Assembly (NCBI GenBank): GCA_030698375.1
Contig: JAUYLL010000132.1
Coordinates: 1-64,000 of the forward strand
Direction: 5' to 3'
DNA from: Nocardioides sp.
GTDB taxonomy: Bacteria; Actinomycetota; Actinomycetes; Propionibacteriales; Nocardioidaceae
Length of the DNA stretch: 64,000 nt
The notes below the pieces were generated by a model. It was not told where the DNA came from. It saw only the letters and a list, made by a program, of their open reading frames with translations, and searched no databases. Shown piece by piece: positions 9,039-18,728 of the stretch (the first letter of the stretch is position 1; each line of letters starts with the position of its first letter). A program made the translations under genes and the position numbers.

Positions 9039-9538
9039 GCACCACCCCGACTCCCCGGCGCCCGGTCCTCCTGCGAGGGGCGGGCGTCGTGCTGACGGCT
9101 CTCGTCCTGGGCGGGTGCGCGAGCGGCGAGGTGACGGAACCCCTGCTGCCGTCCGCTGCCCCCGACGGCACCTCCGCACCCTGCCAGGCGCTCGTGGCGG
9201 CCCTGCCTGACCAGCTCGCCGGCCTGGACCGGACGGACTCCCCCGCCGAGGGGACCGCCCTGTGGCGCGACGCCGACGGCACGGCGGTCACCCTGCGTTG
9301 CGGCGTACCACCGCCCGAGGGGTACGACGACCTGGCGACCTGCCAGGACATCGAGGGCGTGGCGTGGTTCGCCCCCGAGGAGCAGGTGGCCGACCAGTCG
9401 CTGGACGCGGTCCTCACCACCGTCGAGCAGACGCCGCACGTCGAGCTCACGGTGCCAGCATCGCTGCGGCCGCCCGTGGCCGCCCTCGTCGACGTGGCGC
9501 CCGCTGTGCGGGACTCCCTGGGGTCACCGGGCTGCTGA
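9017..9538 (+). CDS. DUF3515 family lipoprotein
   Basis: Probable membrane-anchored lipoprotein of unknown function. A hydrophobic signal segment ends in the lipobox LVLGGCAS, followed by a mature domain with cysteines at PCQALVAAL, RCGV, TCQD and the C-terminal GSPGC, which may form disulfides. DUF3515 proteins typically sit between an Lrp-like gene and ddl or thiL, as here. The start is uncertain: the GTG at 9017 gives 173 residues and overlaps the preceding gene by 22 bp; the CTG at 9035 is the alternative. Confidence 0.8.
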   Translation: MPGRAHLSTTPTPRRPVLLRGAGVVLTALVLGGCASGEVTEPLLPSAAPDGTSAPCQALVAALPDQLAGLDRTDSPAEGTALWRDADGTAVTLRCGVPPPEGYDDLATCQDIEGVAWFAPEEQVADQSLDAVLTTVEQTPHVELTVPASLRPPVAALVDVAPAVRDSLGSPGC

Positions 9539-9560
9539 GCCCGGCACCGGGCAGCGCCGC

Positions 9561-10703
9561 TCAGCGCAGGCCGAGGGGCCGGGCGAGGGCGAGGCGCACG
9601 AGCCGGTCGACCAGAGCGGGGTAGTCCAGACCGCTGGCCGCCCACATCCGGGGGAACATCGAGGACGGCGTGAACCCGGGCATCGTGTTGATCTCGTTCA
9701 CGACCAGCTCGCCGTCGTGCAGCAGGAAGAAGTCGACCCGCGCCAGTCCCTCGCAGCCGAGCGCCTCGAAGGCCTGCACCGACACCGCCCGCACCCGGTC
9801 GCGCAGGTGGTCAGGGAGGTCGGCGGGCACGTGCAGACCGGTCGACTCCTCGGGGAGGTACTTGGCGGCGAAGTCGTAGAAGTCGTGGTCGTCACCGACG
9901 ACGATCTCGGCGACCACGCTGGCCTCCGGTCCGGCACCGTCAAGAACCTCGAGCACACCACACTCGACCTCGCGCGCCCCCTCGGCGGCCACCTCCACGA
10001 GCACCTTGGGGTCGTGCTCGCGCGCGGCCTCCACCGCCGCGTCGAGCTCCCCGATCGAGGAGACCTTGGTGATGCCGATGCTGGAGCCGCCACGGCAGGG
10101 CTTGACGAAGACCGGCAGGCCCAGCGAGGCGACCGCCTCGCGGCAGGCCGCCGCGTCCTTCTCCCATTCCCGGGACGTGATCACGGTGTAGGGCAGGACC
10201 GGGAGCCCCTGGGCCGCGAACACCAGCTTCATCGCGTGCTTGTCCATCCCGACCGCGGAGGCGAGCACACCGGCACCCACGTAGCGCACGTCGGCCATCT
10301 CGAGCATCCCCTGGATGGTGCCGTCCTCGCCCCAGGGCCCGTGCAGGACCGGGAAGACGACGTCCACCGCCCCGAGCACCTCGGGGACCTGCCCGGGCGT
10401 GAGGGAGACCAGCTCACCGCCGCCACCGGGGGGCAGCGCGAGGGGCGCGCCACCCGCCCCCACGGCCGGCAGCGTGTCGGCCGAGGTGATGCGCAACCGC
10501 TCGGGGTCGCCGCTCTCGAGGACCCAACGTCCCTGCCGGGTGATCCCGACGGGGACCACGTCGTACGCCTCGGGGTCGAGGGCCGCCATGACGCTCCCGG
10601 CGGTCGCGCACGAGATGGCGTGCTCGTTGGAGCGCCCGCCGAAGACCACCGCGACGCGGGGACGGTGCGGCGTGGACGGGCGGGCGGCAGGTGCAGTGGT
10701 CAT
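9561..10703 (-). CDS. ddl: D-alanine--D-alanine ligase
   Basis: ATP-grasp ligase forming D-Ala-D-Ala for peptidoglycan precursors. The 380 residues start with [16 protein letters not shown] and include [22 protein letters not shown] and the C-terminal substrate/metal site [19 protein letters not shown]. The length is typical of actinobacterial Ddl. It is convergent with the DUF3515 gene, and 54 bp separate its start from the divergent trans-sulfuration gene. Confidence 0.96.
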   Translation of the reverse strand: MTTAPAARPSTPHRPRVAVVFGGRSNEHAISCATAGSVMAALDPEAYDVVPVGITRQGRWVLESGDPERLRITSADTLPAVGAGGAPLALPPGGGGELVSLTPGQVPEVLGAVDVVFPVLHGPWGEDGTIQGMLEMADVRYVGAGVLASAVGMDKHAMKLVFAAQGLPVLPYTVITSREWEKDAAACREAVASLGLPVFVKPCRGGSSIGITKVSSIGELDAAVEAAREHDPKVLVEVAAEGAREVECGVLEVLDGAGPEASVVAEIVVGDDHDFYDFAAKYLPEESTGLHVPADLPDHLRDRVRAVSVQAFEALGCEGLARVDFFLLHDGELVVNEINTMPGFTPSSMFPRMWAASGLDYPALVDRLVRLALARPLGLR

Positions 10704-10757
10704 GGCCCGGAGACCCTATCGTGCAGGGGCCGTCGGAAGGGGTCCTACGGTGGGCGC

Positions 10758-11870
10758 ATGAGCGACCTGCGCGACGACCGACCCGCCGACGACCCCACCA
10801 GCACGCCCCACGCCGCCTGGCGCCGGAGCACCCTGGTGGTCGCGGCCGGTCGGCCACCGCACGAGCCCGACCAGCCGCTCAACACTCCCCTCACCCCGGC
10901 CGCGACCTTCGTCGCGGGAGGCGAGCGCGAGTACGGGCGGTACGGCAACCCCACCTGGACCGCCTTCGAGGACGCCCTGGGCGCTCTCGAGGGTGGCCGT
11001 TGCCTGACCTTCGCCAGCGGCATGGCCGCGATCGGCTGCGTGCTCGACCTCGTCGGGCACGGCGAGCGGGTCGTGGCACCCCGACACGCCTACCAGGGCA
11101 GTCTCGGGATGCTGGCCGACCTGGAGGCGCGCGAGAGAGTCTCCGTCGAGCTGGTCGACGTCACCGACACCGCGGCGGTGGTGGCCGCGTGCGAGGACGC
11201 CGCGATCGTCTGGCTGGAGTCCCCGACCAACCCCGCCCTCGAGCTCGTCGACCTGCCGGTGGTGATCGCGGCCGCGCACGAGGCCGGCGCCCGGGTCGTC
11301 GTCGACAACACCTTCGCCACTCCCCTGGTCCAACGACCCCTCGAGCTCGGCGCCGACCTGGTCGTGCACTCGGTGACGAAGTACCTCTCGGGGCACAGCG
11401 ACGTCCTCATGGGGGCTGTCGTCACCGCCGACGAGGAGGTGGCCGACGTGCTCCGGCTCCGCCGCGACCTGTACGGCGCGATCCCCGGCACCCTCGAGTC
11501 GTGGCTGGCCCTGCGCGGCCTGCGCACCCTCGCGGTGCGTCACGAGCGCGCCCAGGCCAACGCGATCGAACTGGCTGCCCGGCTCGCCGACCTCGACGGG
11601 GTCGTCGAGGTGCGCCACCCGGGCTTCGGCGCGGTGGTCGCAGCGGTGCTCGCGGACGCGGACCTGGCGGACCGGTGGACGCGGAGCACGCAGCTGTGGG
11701 TGCACGCCACCAGCCTCGGGGGCGTCGAGTCGACCTTCGAGCGGCGTCGCCGCTGGCGCACCGAGTCGCCGACGATCCCCGAGGGGCTCGTGCGGCTCTC
11801 GGTGGGGATCGAGGACGTCGAGGACCTCTGGGACGACCTCGTCACCGCCCTCACGGCCGCCCGGGGCTGA
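10758..11870 (+). CDS. Cys/Met-metabolism PLP enzyme (cystathionine gamma-lyase-like)
   Basis: Fold-type I PLP enzyme of the trans-sulfuration family, acting on cystathionine-like thioethers. Visible motifs are YGRYGNPTW, the phosphate-binding CLTFASGMAAI, the substrate stretch WLESPTNP, VVDNTFATP, and the PLP lysine in HSVTKYLSGHSD. The 370 residues are slightly short for the family but complete. Lyase, synthase and methionine gamma-lyase activities cannot be separated here. The ATG at 10758 is chosen over a much longer spurious frame. Confidence 0.88.
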   Translation: MSDLRDDRPADDPTSTPHAAWRRSTLVVAAGRPPHEPDQPLNTPLTPAATFVAGGEREYGRYGNPTWTAFEDALGALEGGRCLTFASGMAAIGCVLDLVGHGERVVAPRHAYQGSLGMLADLEARERVSVELVDVTDTAAVVAACEDAAIVWLESPTNPALELVDLPVVIAAAHEAGARVVVDNTFATPLVQRPLELGADLVVHSVTKYLSGHSDVLMGAVVTADEEVADVLRLRRDLYGAIPGTLESWLALRGLRTLAVRHERAQANAIELAARLADLDGVVEVRHPGFGAVVAAVLADADLADRWTRSTQLWVHATSLGGVESTFERRRRWRTESPTIPEGLVRLSVGIEDVEDLWDDLVTALTAARG

Positions 11871-11899
11871 ACCGAGCCGCGCTGCGCCGAGCCCGGCGC

Positions 11900-12901
11900 T
11901 CAGTCGCGCTCGTGCTTGGTCTTCCGCTCCAGGAAGGCCGCCATCGTCTCCGCCGGCGTTATCTTGCCGGCCACCACGGCCTCGACCGCCTCGGCGATGG
12001 GTGCGTCGACCCCGGTCCGCCGGGCGAGGTCGAGCAGCGAGGAGCACGACTTCGCGCCCTCGGCGACCTGCCGGGTGGAGGCGGTGATCTCCTCCGTGGT
12101 CATGCCCTGGCCGAGCTTCTCGCCGAAGGTGCGATTGCGCGAGAGCGGGGAGGAGCAGGTCGCGACCAGGTCGCCGAGGCCGGCGAGCCCCATCAGGGTG
12201 AGCGGGTCGGCACCGAGGGCCATGGCCAACCGGGCGGTCTCGGCGAGCCCGCGGGTGATGAGGGAGGCAGTCGTGTTGTCACCGAACCCGAGGCCCACCG
12301 CCATGCCCACGCAGAGCGCGACGACGTTCTTGTAGGCGCCACCGACCTCGCAGCCGACGACGTCGGTGCTCCGGTAGGGCCGGAACGCCGGGGAGTGGCA
12401 GAGCGCCTGGAGGCGCTCTGCGACGTCCTCGTCGGCGCAGGCGACGACGCTGGCCGCAGGCTCGCGCCGGGCGATCTCACGGGCGAGGTTGGGACCGGAG
12501 ATCACGGCGATGCGGTCCTGCCCGGCGCCCGTGACCTCCGCGATGACCTCGCTCATCCGCTTCACGGTGCCGAGCTCGACACCCTTCATCAGGGACACAA
12601 AGACCGCCTGCTGGGGCGCCACGCACGCCCAGTCGGTGAGGTTGGCCCGCAAGGTCTGCGACGGCACCGCGAGCACCACGAACTCGGCACCGGCCATGGC
12701 CTGCTCCGGGTCGCTGGTCGCCGTCACCGCGGACGGCAGCTGGACGCCGGGCAGGTACTCGGTGTTCTCGTGCGTGTCGTTGATCGAGGCGCAGACCTCG
12801 TCGCGACGGCCCCAGAGGGTGACCTCGTTGCCGGCGTCGGCGAGGACGAGGGAGAACGCCGTGCCCCACGAACCGGAGCCCATGATCGCCACCTTGGTCA
12901 T
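11900..12901 (-). CDS. gpsA: Glycerol-3-phosphate dehydrogenase [NAD(P)+]
   Basis: Reduces dihydroxyacetone phosphate to sn-glycerol-3-phosphate, the backbone for phospholipids. The 333 residues open with the Rossmann motif VAIMGSGSWGTAFS and contain SLMKGVELGT, ISGPNLAREIA, the catalytic-lysine region VGGAYKNVVAL, and GLAGLGDLVATC. Its ATG overlaps the plsC stop by 4 bp (ATGA). Pairing with the acyltransferase that uses its product is functionally coherent. Confidence 0.96.
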   Translation of the reverse strand: MTKVAIMGSGSWGTAFSLVLADAGNEVTLWGRRDEVCASINDTHENTEYLPGVQLPSAVTATSDPEQAMAGAEFVVLAVPSQTLRANLTDWACVAPQQAVFVSLMKGVELGTVKRMSEVIAEVTGAGQDRIAVISGPNLAREIARREPAASVVACADEDVAERLQALCHSPAFRPYRSTDVVGCEVGGAYKNVVALCVGMAVGLGFGDNTTASLITRGLAETARLAMALGADPLTLMGLAGLGDLVATCSSPLSRNRTFGEKLGQGMTTEEITASTRQVAEGAKSCSSLLDLARRTGVDAPIAEAVEAVVAGKITPAETMAAFLERKTKHERD

Positions 12902-13686
12902 CGCCGCTTCCTCCGCGTCTTCTTGTCGGACCCGTCCGGGCCATGGGGGTTGCCGATCTCCCGCACCCCGGCGCGCCGGGGGTCGAACCGCTCTGCCGGG
13001 GCCCGCTCGCCCCGGATCTCCTCGAGCAGATCGGTGATGGCGGTCATGATGTCCTCGGTCGCTGCACGGAGCACCGCCGGGGTCGGCTGCGCGCCGTCGT
13101 ACGCCGTGAGATCGACGGGTGCGCCGGCGCGGACGGTGACCGTCTTGCGCGGGACGAGGTCGAACTTCGTGGCGTACGGCGCCAGGATCTGCTGGGTGCC
13201 CCACTGGGCCACGGGGACGACCGGGCACCCGGTGGCGAGGGCGATCCGTGCCGCGCCGGTCTTGCCCACCATCGGCCACAGACCCGGGTCACGGGTGAGC
13301 GTGCCCTCGGGGTAGACGATGACCAGCTTGCCGTCCCGAACCGCGTCGACCGCAGCGGTGAAGGCGTCGCTGGCGGTGCTCGTCAGCCGGGCCACCGGGA
13401 TCTGGCCACTAGCGCGCACGATGCGCCCGGCGAAGGGGATGGCGAAGACCTCGGTCTTGGCGAGGTAGCGGGGCAGGCGCCCCTGGTCGTAGACGAAGTG
13501 CGCGAACGTCAGCGGGTCCAGGTGCGAGACGTGGTTGACCGCCAGCACGCAGCCGCCCCCTGCGGGGATGTGCTCACCGCCGTGCCAGTCACGACGGGTG
13601 GCGAGCGTCAGCGCCGGCTTGAGGATGCCCACGGCTGTCGTGAACGCCCACCCCCGCTTCTCGTGCAGTGTGCGCCGTCCGGCCAC
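12898..13686 (-). CDS. plsC: 1-acylglycerol-3-phosphate acyltransferase family protein
   Basis: Membrane-associated acyltransferase of the PlsC family, making phosphatidic acid. The catalytic HX4D motif is in VNHVSHLDPL, followed by the glycerophosphate-site VIVYPEGTLTRD. From the GTG at 13686 it has 262 residues with a Lys/Arg-rich end (KKTRRKRR). The frame extends to 13854, but the residues there look non-coding. It is coupled to gpsA downstream. Confidence 0.88.
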   Translation of the reverse strand: MAGRRTLHEKRGWAFTTAVGILKPALTLATRRDWHGGEHIPAGGGCVLAVNHVSHLDPLTFAHFVYDQGRLPRYLAKTEVFAIPFAGRIVRASGQIPVARLTSTASDAFTAAVDAVRDGKLVIVYPEGTLTRDPGLWPMVGKTGAARIALATGCPVVPVAQWGTQQILAPYATKFDLVPRKTVTVRAGAPVDLTAYDGAQPTPAVLRAATEDIMTAITDLLEEIRGERAPAERFDPRRAGVREIGNPHGPDGSDKKTRRKRR

Positions 13687-13796
13687 GTCACCTCCCGCGG
13701 TCCTGCGCGACCCCGTCGTCGCGCCGCACTGCACCCTACTGCCCGGGGGCCGTCCCCCCGGGGCACGCGAGCCCGCGTCCTGGCAGGATCGTGCTG

Positions 13797-14483
13797 ATGT
13801 CCGAGCAGCCCCCCACCACCGGACCCGGCCCCGTTCCGGTGTCCGCCGACGCACCGCCGCCGCGGGTGGCGCTCGTCCCGGTGAAGAACCTGGCGGCTGC
13901 CAAGTCGCGCCTGGACGTGGCCCCTGAGGTACGGCGTGCGCTCGCGGCCGCGTTCGCCACCGACACGGTGGCCGCGCTGCTGGCGACGCCGGGCGTGCAC
14001 GCGGTCGTCGTGGTCACCGACGACGAGGAGATGGCGGTCCGTCTCGCCCGTCTCGGCGCCGTGGTCGTCCCGGACCCGCTCGGCGACCTCAACGACGCAC
14101 TGGCCCATGCCGCCGCGGCCGCAGAAGAGCAGTGGCCCGGGAGCGCTTCCGTGGCGCTCTGCGCCGACCTGCCTGCAGCGAGCCCGCGGTCGTTGGAGGT
14201 ACTGCTGCGGCTGGCCCCGCCCGGGGAGGCTTTCGTGGCCGATGCCGAGGGGCGGGGAACCACCGCCCTCCTGACCCCTGCCTCCACACCCTTCCGCTCG
14301 TCGTTCGGGCCAGGGTCGCGCGACGCGCACCTCGCGGCCGGGATGCTGGACCTCAGCGAGAGCGAGCAGTTGGAGGCCGGTCTGCGCCGCGACGTCGACA
14401 CGCTCGCCGACCTGCGGTCGGTGCTCGCCCTCGGGGCAGGTCCGGCCACCACGGCCGCAGCCATCACGGCCGGACTGGGCTGA
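13797..14483 (+). CDS. cofC: 2-phospho-L-lactate/PEP guanylyltransferase (F420 pathway)
   Basis: Activates phosphoenolpyruvate or 2-phospholactate with GTP in coenzyme F420 synthesis (CofC; FbiD in actinobacteria). The 228 residues carry the nucleotidyltransferase opening ALVPVKNLAAAKSRL, then VVVTDDEEMA, DLNDALAHA and CADLPAA. The ATG at 13797 follows the divergent plsC by about 110 bp. The other F420 genes (fbiABC) are not in the window. Actinobacterial versions probably use PEP; that is family knowledge. Confidence 0.88.
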   Translation: MSEQPPTTGPGPVPVSADAPPPRVALVPVKNLAAAKSRLDVAPEVRRALAAAFATDTVAALLATPGVHAVVVVTDDEEMAVRLARLGAVVVPDPLGDLNDALAHAAAAAEEQWPGSASVALCADLPAASPRSLEVLLRLAPPGEAFVADAEGRGTTALLTPASTPFRSSFGPGSRDAHLAAGMLDLSESEQLEAGLRRDVDTLADLRSVLALGAGPATTAAAITAGLG

Positions 14484-14500
14484 CCCCCGACACGCACGAA

Positions 14501-14525
14501 GGGGACGGCCCAGTCGGCCGTCCCC
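14501..14525. terminator. Terminator between cofC and hupB
   Basis: A 10-bp perfect stem GGGGACGGCC / GGCCGTCCCC with a 5-nt loop, 17 bp after the cofC stop and 24 bp beyond the hupB stop. Placed between convergent genes, it can act on both. Confidence 0.8.
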
Positions 14526-14549
14526 TCCGTCGTGCTGGTGTGCTGCTGC

Positions 14550-15173
14550 TCAAGCCTTCTTGGCGGCGGTGGTCTTCTTCGCCGTCGACTTCGTGGCGGT
14601 CGCCTTCTTCGCAGGAGCCTTCTTCGCCGCGGTCTTCTTGGCGGGCGCCTTCTTGGCAGTCGTCTTCTTGGCCGCGGTCTTCTTCGCCGGGGCCTTGGTG
14701 GTCGTCTTCTTGGCGGGTGCCTTGGCCGTCGACTTCTTGGCCGCCGACTTCTTCGCGGTGGACTTCGTCGCCGACGAGGAGCTCTTCTTCGCCGAGGACT
14801 TGGTCGGCGTCGCCTTCTTGGCTGCGCTCTTGGCGGTCGAGGCCGTCGCCTTGGCGGTCGAGGCCGCCGTGCTCACGGTGAGCTTGGGGAGCTTCTTCGC
14901 ACCCGACACGACGTTCTTGAGGTCGGCGCCGGCGTTGAACTTCGGCACCGCCGTCTTCTTGGCCTTGATCCGCTCACCGGTCTGGGGGTTGCGCACCCAG
15001 CGCGCCTCACGCACGCGCTTCTCGAACGACCCGAAGCCGGTGATGGCGACCTTCTCGCCCTTCGCGACCTCGCGAGTGATGGTGTCCAGCACCGACTCGA
15101 GCGCGTGAGCGGCAGCCTTCCGGTTGCCCTCGTAACGCGCGGACAGCGCGTCGATCAGCTGACTCTTGTTCAC
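14550..15173 (-). CDS. hupB: HU-family DNA-binding protein with Lys/Ala-rich tail
   Basis: Nucleoid protein. Residues 1-90 form a normal HU domain (VNKSQLIDALSARYEGN, ITGFGSFEKRVREARWVRNP, then KAKKTAVPKF). About 115 residues of low-complexity basic tail follow, built from PAKKT, AKKTT and AAKKS units, like mycobacterial HupB and its histone H1-like extension. The GTG start is behind GAAAGGGAAG. The tail is expected to be disordered, to compact DNA and to be a target of lysine modification (family knowledge). Confidence 0.93.
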   Translation of the reverse strand: MNKSQLIDALSARYEGNRKAAAHALESVLDTITREVAKGEKVAITGFGSFEKRVREARWVRNPQTGERIKAKKTAVPKFNAGADLKNVVSGAKKLPKLTVSTAASTAKATASTAKSAAKKATPTKSSAKKSSSSATKSTAKKSAAKKSTAKAPAKKTTTKAPAKKTAAKKTTAKKAPAKKTAAKKAPAKKATATKSTAKKTTAAKKA

Positions 15174-15374
15174 AGCACTTCCCTTTCGGTGAACGTGGGA
15201 GCCGAGCCTGTGCTCGACTTTCCCTTGGCACGCTAGGGAAAAGTGGTCTCCGCCACAATGACCACGCCGGTTCTGCGGCAGGCTTTTTTCCGGGACCACA
15301 AAGCCCTCGGAGACGATCGAGTCGTCGACCGCACGAGGAATCCCATGCGGGCTTGACGATTCTCGTCACCCACC

Positions 15375-15396
15375 GGCCCGGGAAGTCCCCCGGGCC
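15375..15396 (-). terminator. Probable terminator after leuD
   Basis: Inverted repeat GGCCCGGG / CCCGGGCC with a short loop, 8 bp beyond the leuD stop. No U-run follows on the minus strand, so intrinsic termination is only probable. The rest of the hupB-leuD gap (15174-15374) is upstream sequence of hupB; no further gene is visible. Confidence 0.6.
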
Positions 15397-15403
15397 CGCC
15401 GGG

Positions 15404-16009
15404 TCAGCTGTGGATCGTGGCGGGCTTCCACCGCGGGCGAGAGCCCTCGTACGTCGTGATGTCCGCCTCGTGACCGAGCGTGATGCCGATGTCGTCGAGA
15501 CCCTCGAGCAGCCGCCACCGGGTGTAGTCGTCGATGTCGAAGGAGGCCTCGACACACCCCTCGCCCTCGCCGGCGCGCACGGTCCGTGCCTCGAGGTCGA
15601 CGGTGACCGTCGTGCCGGGCGCGGCCTCGAGGAGGTCCCAGATCCGCTGCACGACCTTCTCGTCGACCTGGGCCGCGACCAGGCCGGCCTTGCCGGAGTT
15701 GCCACGGAAGATGTCGGCGAACCGCGAGGAGATGACGGCGCGGAACCCGTAGTTCTGCAGCGCCCACACGGCGTGCTCGCGCGAGGAACCCGTGCCGAAG
15801 TCGGGACCGGCGACGAGAACCGAGCCGCCGGCGTACACCGGGTTGTTGAGGACGAAGTCGGGGTCGTTGCGCCACGCAGCGAAGAGGCCGTCCTCGAACC
15901 CGGTCCGGGTCACGCGCTTGAGGTAGACGGCGGGGATGATCTGGTCGGTGTCGACGTTGCTGCGGCGCAGCGGCACGCCGACGCCGGTGTGCGAGGTGAA
16001 GGCGTCCAT
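15404..16009 (-). CDS. leuD: 3-isopropylmalate dehydratase small subunit
   Basis: Swivel-domain subunit of isopropylmalate isomerase (leucine pathway). The 201 residues include [16 protein letters not shown] near the N-terminus, and [20 protein letters not shown] and [11 protein letters not shown], the phosphate-binding loop region. It begins 1 bp after leuC in the usual order leuC-leuD. Confidence 0.97.
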   Translation of the reverse strand: MDAFTSHTGVGVPLRRSNVDTDQIIPAVYLKRVTRTGFEDGLFAAWRNDPDFVLNNPVYAGGSVLVAGPDFGTGSSREHAVWALQNYGFRAVISSRFADIFRGNSGKAGLVAAQVDEKVVQRIWDLLEAAPGTTVTVDLEARTVRAGEGEGCVEASFDIDDYTRWRLLEGLDDIGITLGHEADITTYEGSRPRWKPATIHS

Positions 16010-16010
16010 G

Positions 16011-17444
<1,434 letters not shown>

Positions 17445-17519
17445 GACTTCCTCCTCGATGCCGGTGTGTGCTCCACCCTAACGCTTGCATCCCATCATTC
17501 GAGACGGCAGTATTAGAGT

Positions 17520-18242
17520 ATGGACAACACTAGCGGAGTCGGAGTGCTCGACAAAGCCGCCCTGGTGCTCTCGGCACTCGAGGCCGGACCGGCCACGTTG
17601 GCGGGTCTGGTGGCGGGCACGGGCCTGGCCCGGCCGACCGCCCACCGGCTCGCCGTGGCACTCGAGCACCACCGGCTCGTGGCGCGGGACATGCAGGGCC
17701 GCTTCGTGCTCGGGCCCCGCCTCGCCGAGCTCTCCGCGGCCGCCGGCGAAGACCGGTTGCTGGCCGCCGCAGGACCGGTGCTCGCCCGGCTGCGCGACAT
17801 CACCGGCGAGTCCGCACAGCTGTGGCGCCGCCAGGGCGAGCACCGGGTGTGCGTCGCCGCTGCCGAGCGCCCCTCGGGCCTGCGCGACACCATCCCTGTC
17901 GGCTCCCAACTGACGATGCGCGCCGGGTCCGCGGCGCAGGTCCTCCTCGCCTGGGAGGACCCCGAGCGCATGCACCGCGGCCTGCAGAACGCGGCGTACT
18001 CCGCGACCGCTCTCTCCGGCATCCGACGGCGTGGCTGGGCCCAGTCGATCGGCGAGCGCGAGCAGGGCGTGGCGTCGGTGTCGGCGCCCGTGCGCGCGCC
18101 GTCCGGCAAGATCATCGCCGCCGTCTCCGTCTCCGGACCGCTCGAGCGGCTCTCGCGCCAGCCGGGACGCATGCACGCGCCCGCCGTCCTCGCTGCTGCC
18201 GACCGGCTCTCGGAGTCGCTGCGGCGGGCTGCAGCAGAGTAG
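17520..18242 (+). CDS. ndgR: IclR-family regulator divergent from leuCD (NdgR-like)
   Basis: Transcription factor with an N-terminal winged helix (VLDKAALVLSALEAGPATLA, then GLARPTAHRLAVALEHHRLV) and a C-terminal IclR effector domain, 240 residues in all. An IclR gene divergent from leuCD is the hallmark of NdgR/LtbR in Streptomyces and Corynebacterium, which controls leucine and other amino-acid genes. The symbol is assigned by synteny. The start codon lies within a TATTAGAGTATGG stretch with no clear Shine-Dalgarno, so a leaderless transcript is possible. Confidence 0.88.
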   Translation: MDNTSGVGVLDKAALVLSALEAGPATLAGLVAGTGLARPTAHRLAVALEHHRLVARDMQGRFVLGPRLAELSAAAGEDRLLAAAGPVLARLRDITGESAQLWRRQGEHRVCVAAAERPSGLRDTIPVGSQLTMRAGSAAQVLLAWEDPERMHRGLQNAAYSATALSGIRRRGWAQSIGEREQGVASVSAPVRAPSGKIIAAVSVSGPLERLSRQPGRMHAPAVLAAADRLSESLRRAAAE

Positions 18243-18245
18243 GAC

Positions 18246-18728
18246 TCAGAAGAGCGCAGCCTGCTCGAGTTCGAGGAGGAGCTGCTTGCGCGCCGTGCCG
18301 CCGGCGTAGCCCGTCAGCGACCCGTCGGCGCCGATGACCCGGTGGCACGGGATGACGATCGGGATCGGGTTGCGGCCGTTGGCCAGGCCCACGGCCCGGG
18401 ACGCGGCGACCGTCATCCCGAGCCTGGTGGCGACCTCCCCGTACGACGCGGTCTCGCCGTAGCCGATCGTCAGCAGCGCGTCCCACACCCGTCGCTGGAA
18501 AGCCGAACCGGTCGGTGCCAGCGGGAGGTCGAACGCGGTGAGCTCCTTGGCGAAGTACGCCGCCAGCTGCTCGCGCACCCGCCCCAGCAGGACTGCGCTG
18601 TCGTCCCGCTCCCCCAGGGGTCGCCCGTCGCCGGGCGGCAGGAACGGCGCGAACTCGATCGCGCTGACATGGTCGTCGCGCGCGACCAGCCTCAGGTCGC
18701 CTACGGGGCTCTCGGTCACGGTCCACAC
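18246..18728 (-). CDS. ogt: Methylated-DNA--protein-cysteine methyltransferase
   Basis: Suicide repair protein removing O6-alkyl groups from guanine. From the GTG at 18728 it has 160 residues. The acceptor cysteine C128 lies in PIPIVIPCHRVIG, preceded by the helix-turn-helix region YGEVATRLGMTVAASRAVG. It overlaps the end of the Ada-AlkA gene by 13 bp, giving a two-gene alkylation-repair operon. It supplies the methyltransferase domain that its neighbour lacks. Confidence 0.95.
   Translation of the reverse strand: MWTVTESPVGDLRLVARDDHVSAIEFAPFLPPGDGRPLGERDDSAVLLGRVREQLAAYFAKELTAFDLPLAPTGSAFQRRVWDALLTIGYGETASYGEVATRLGMTVAASRAVGLANGRNPIPIVIPCHRVIGADGSLTGYAGGTARKQLLLELEQAALF

Noticed and set aside
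14560-14880. Tandem repeats suggestive of a repeat array or CRISPR
   Set aside because: They are the degenerate Lys/Ala codon repeats of the hupB tail, in frame and with no spacers. No CRISPR array is present anywhere in the window.
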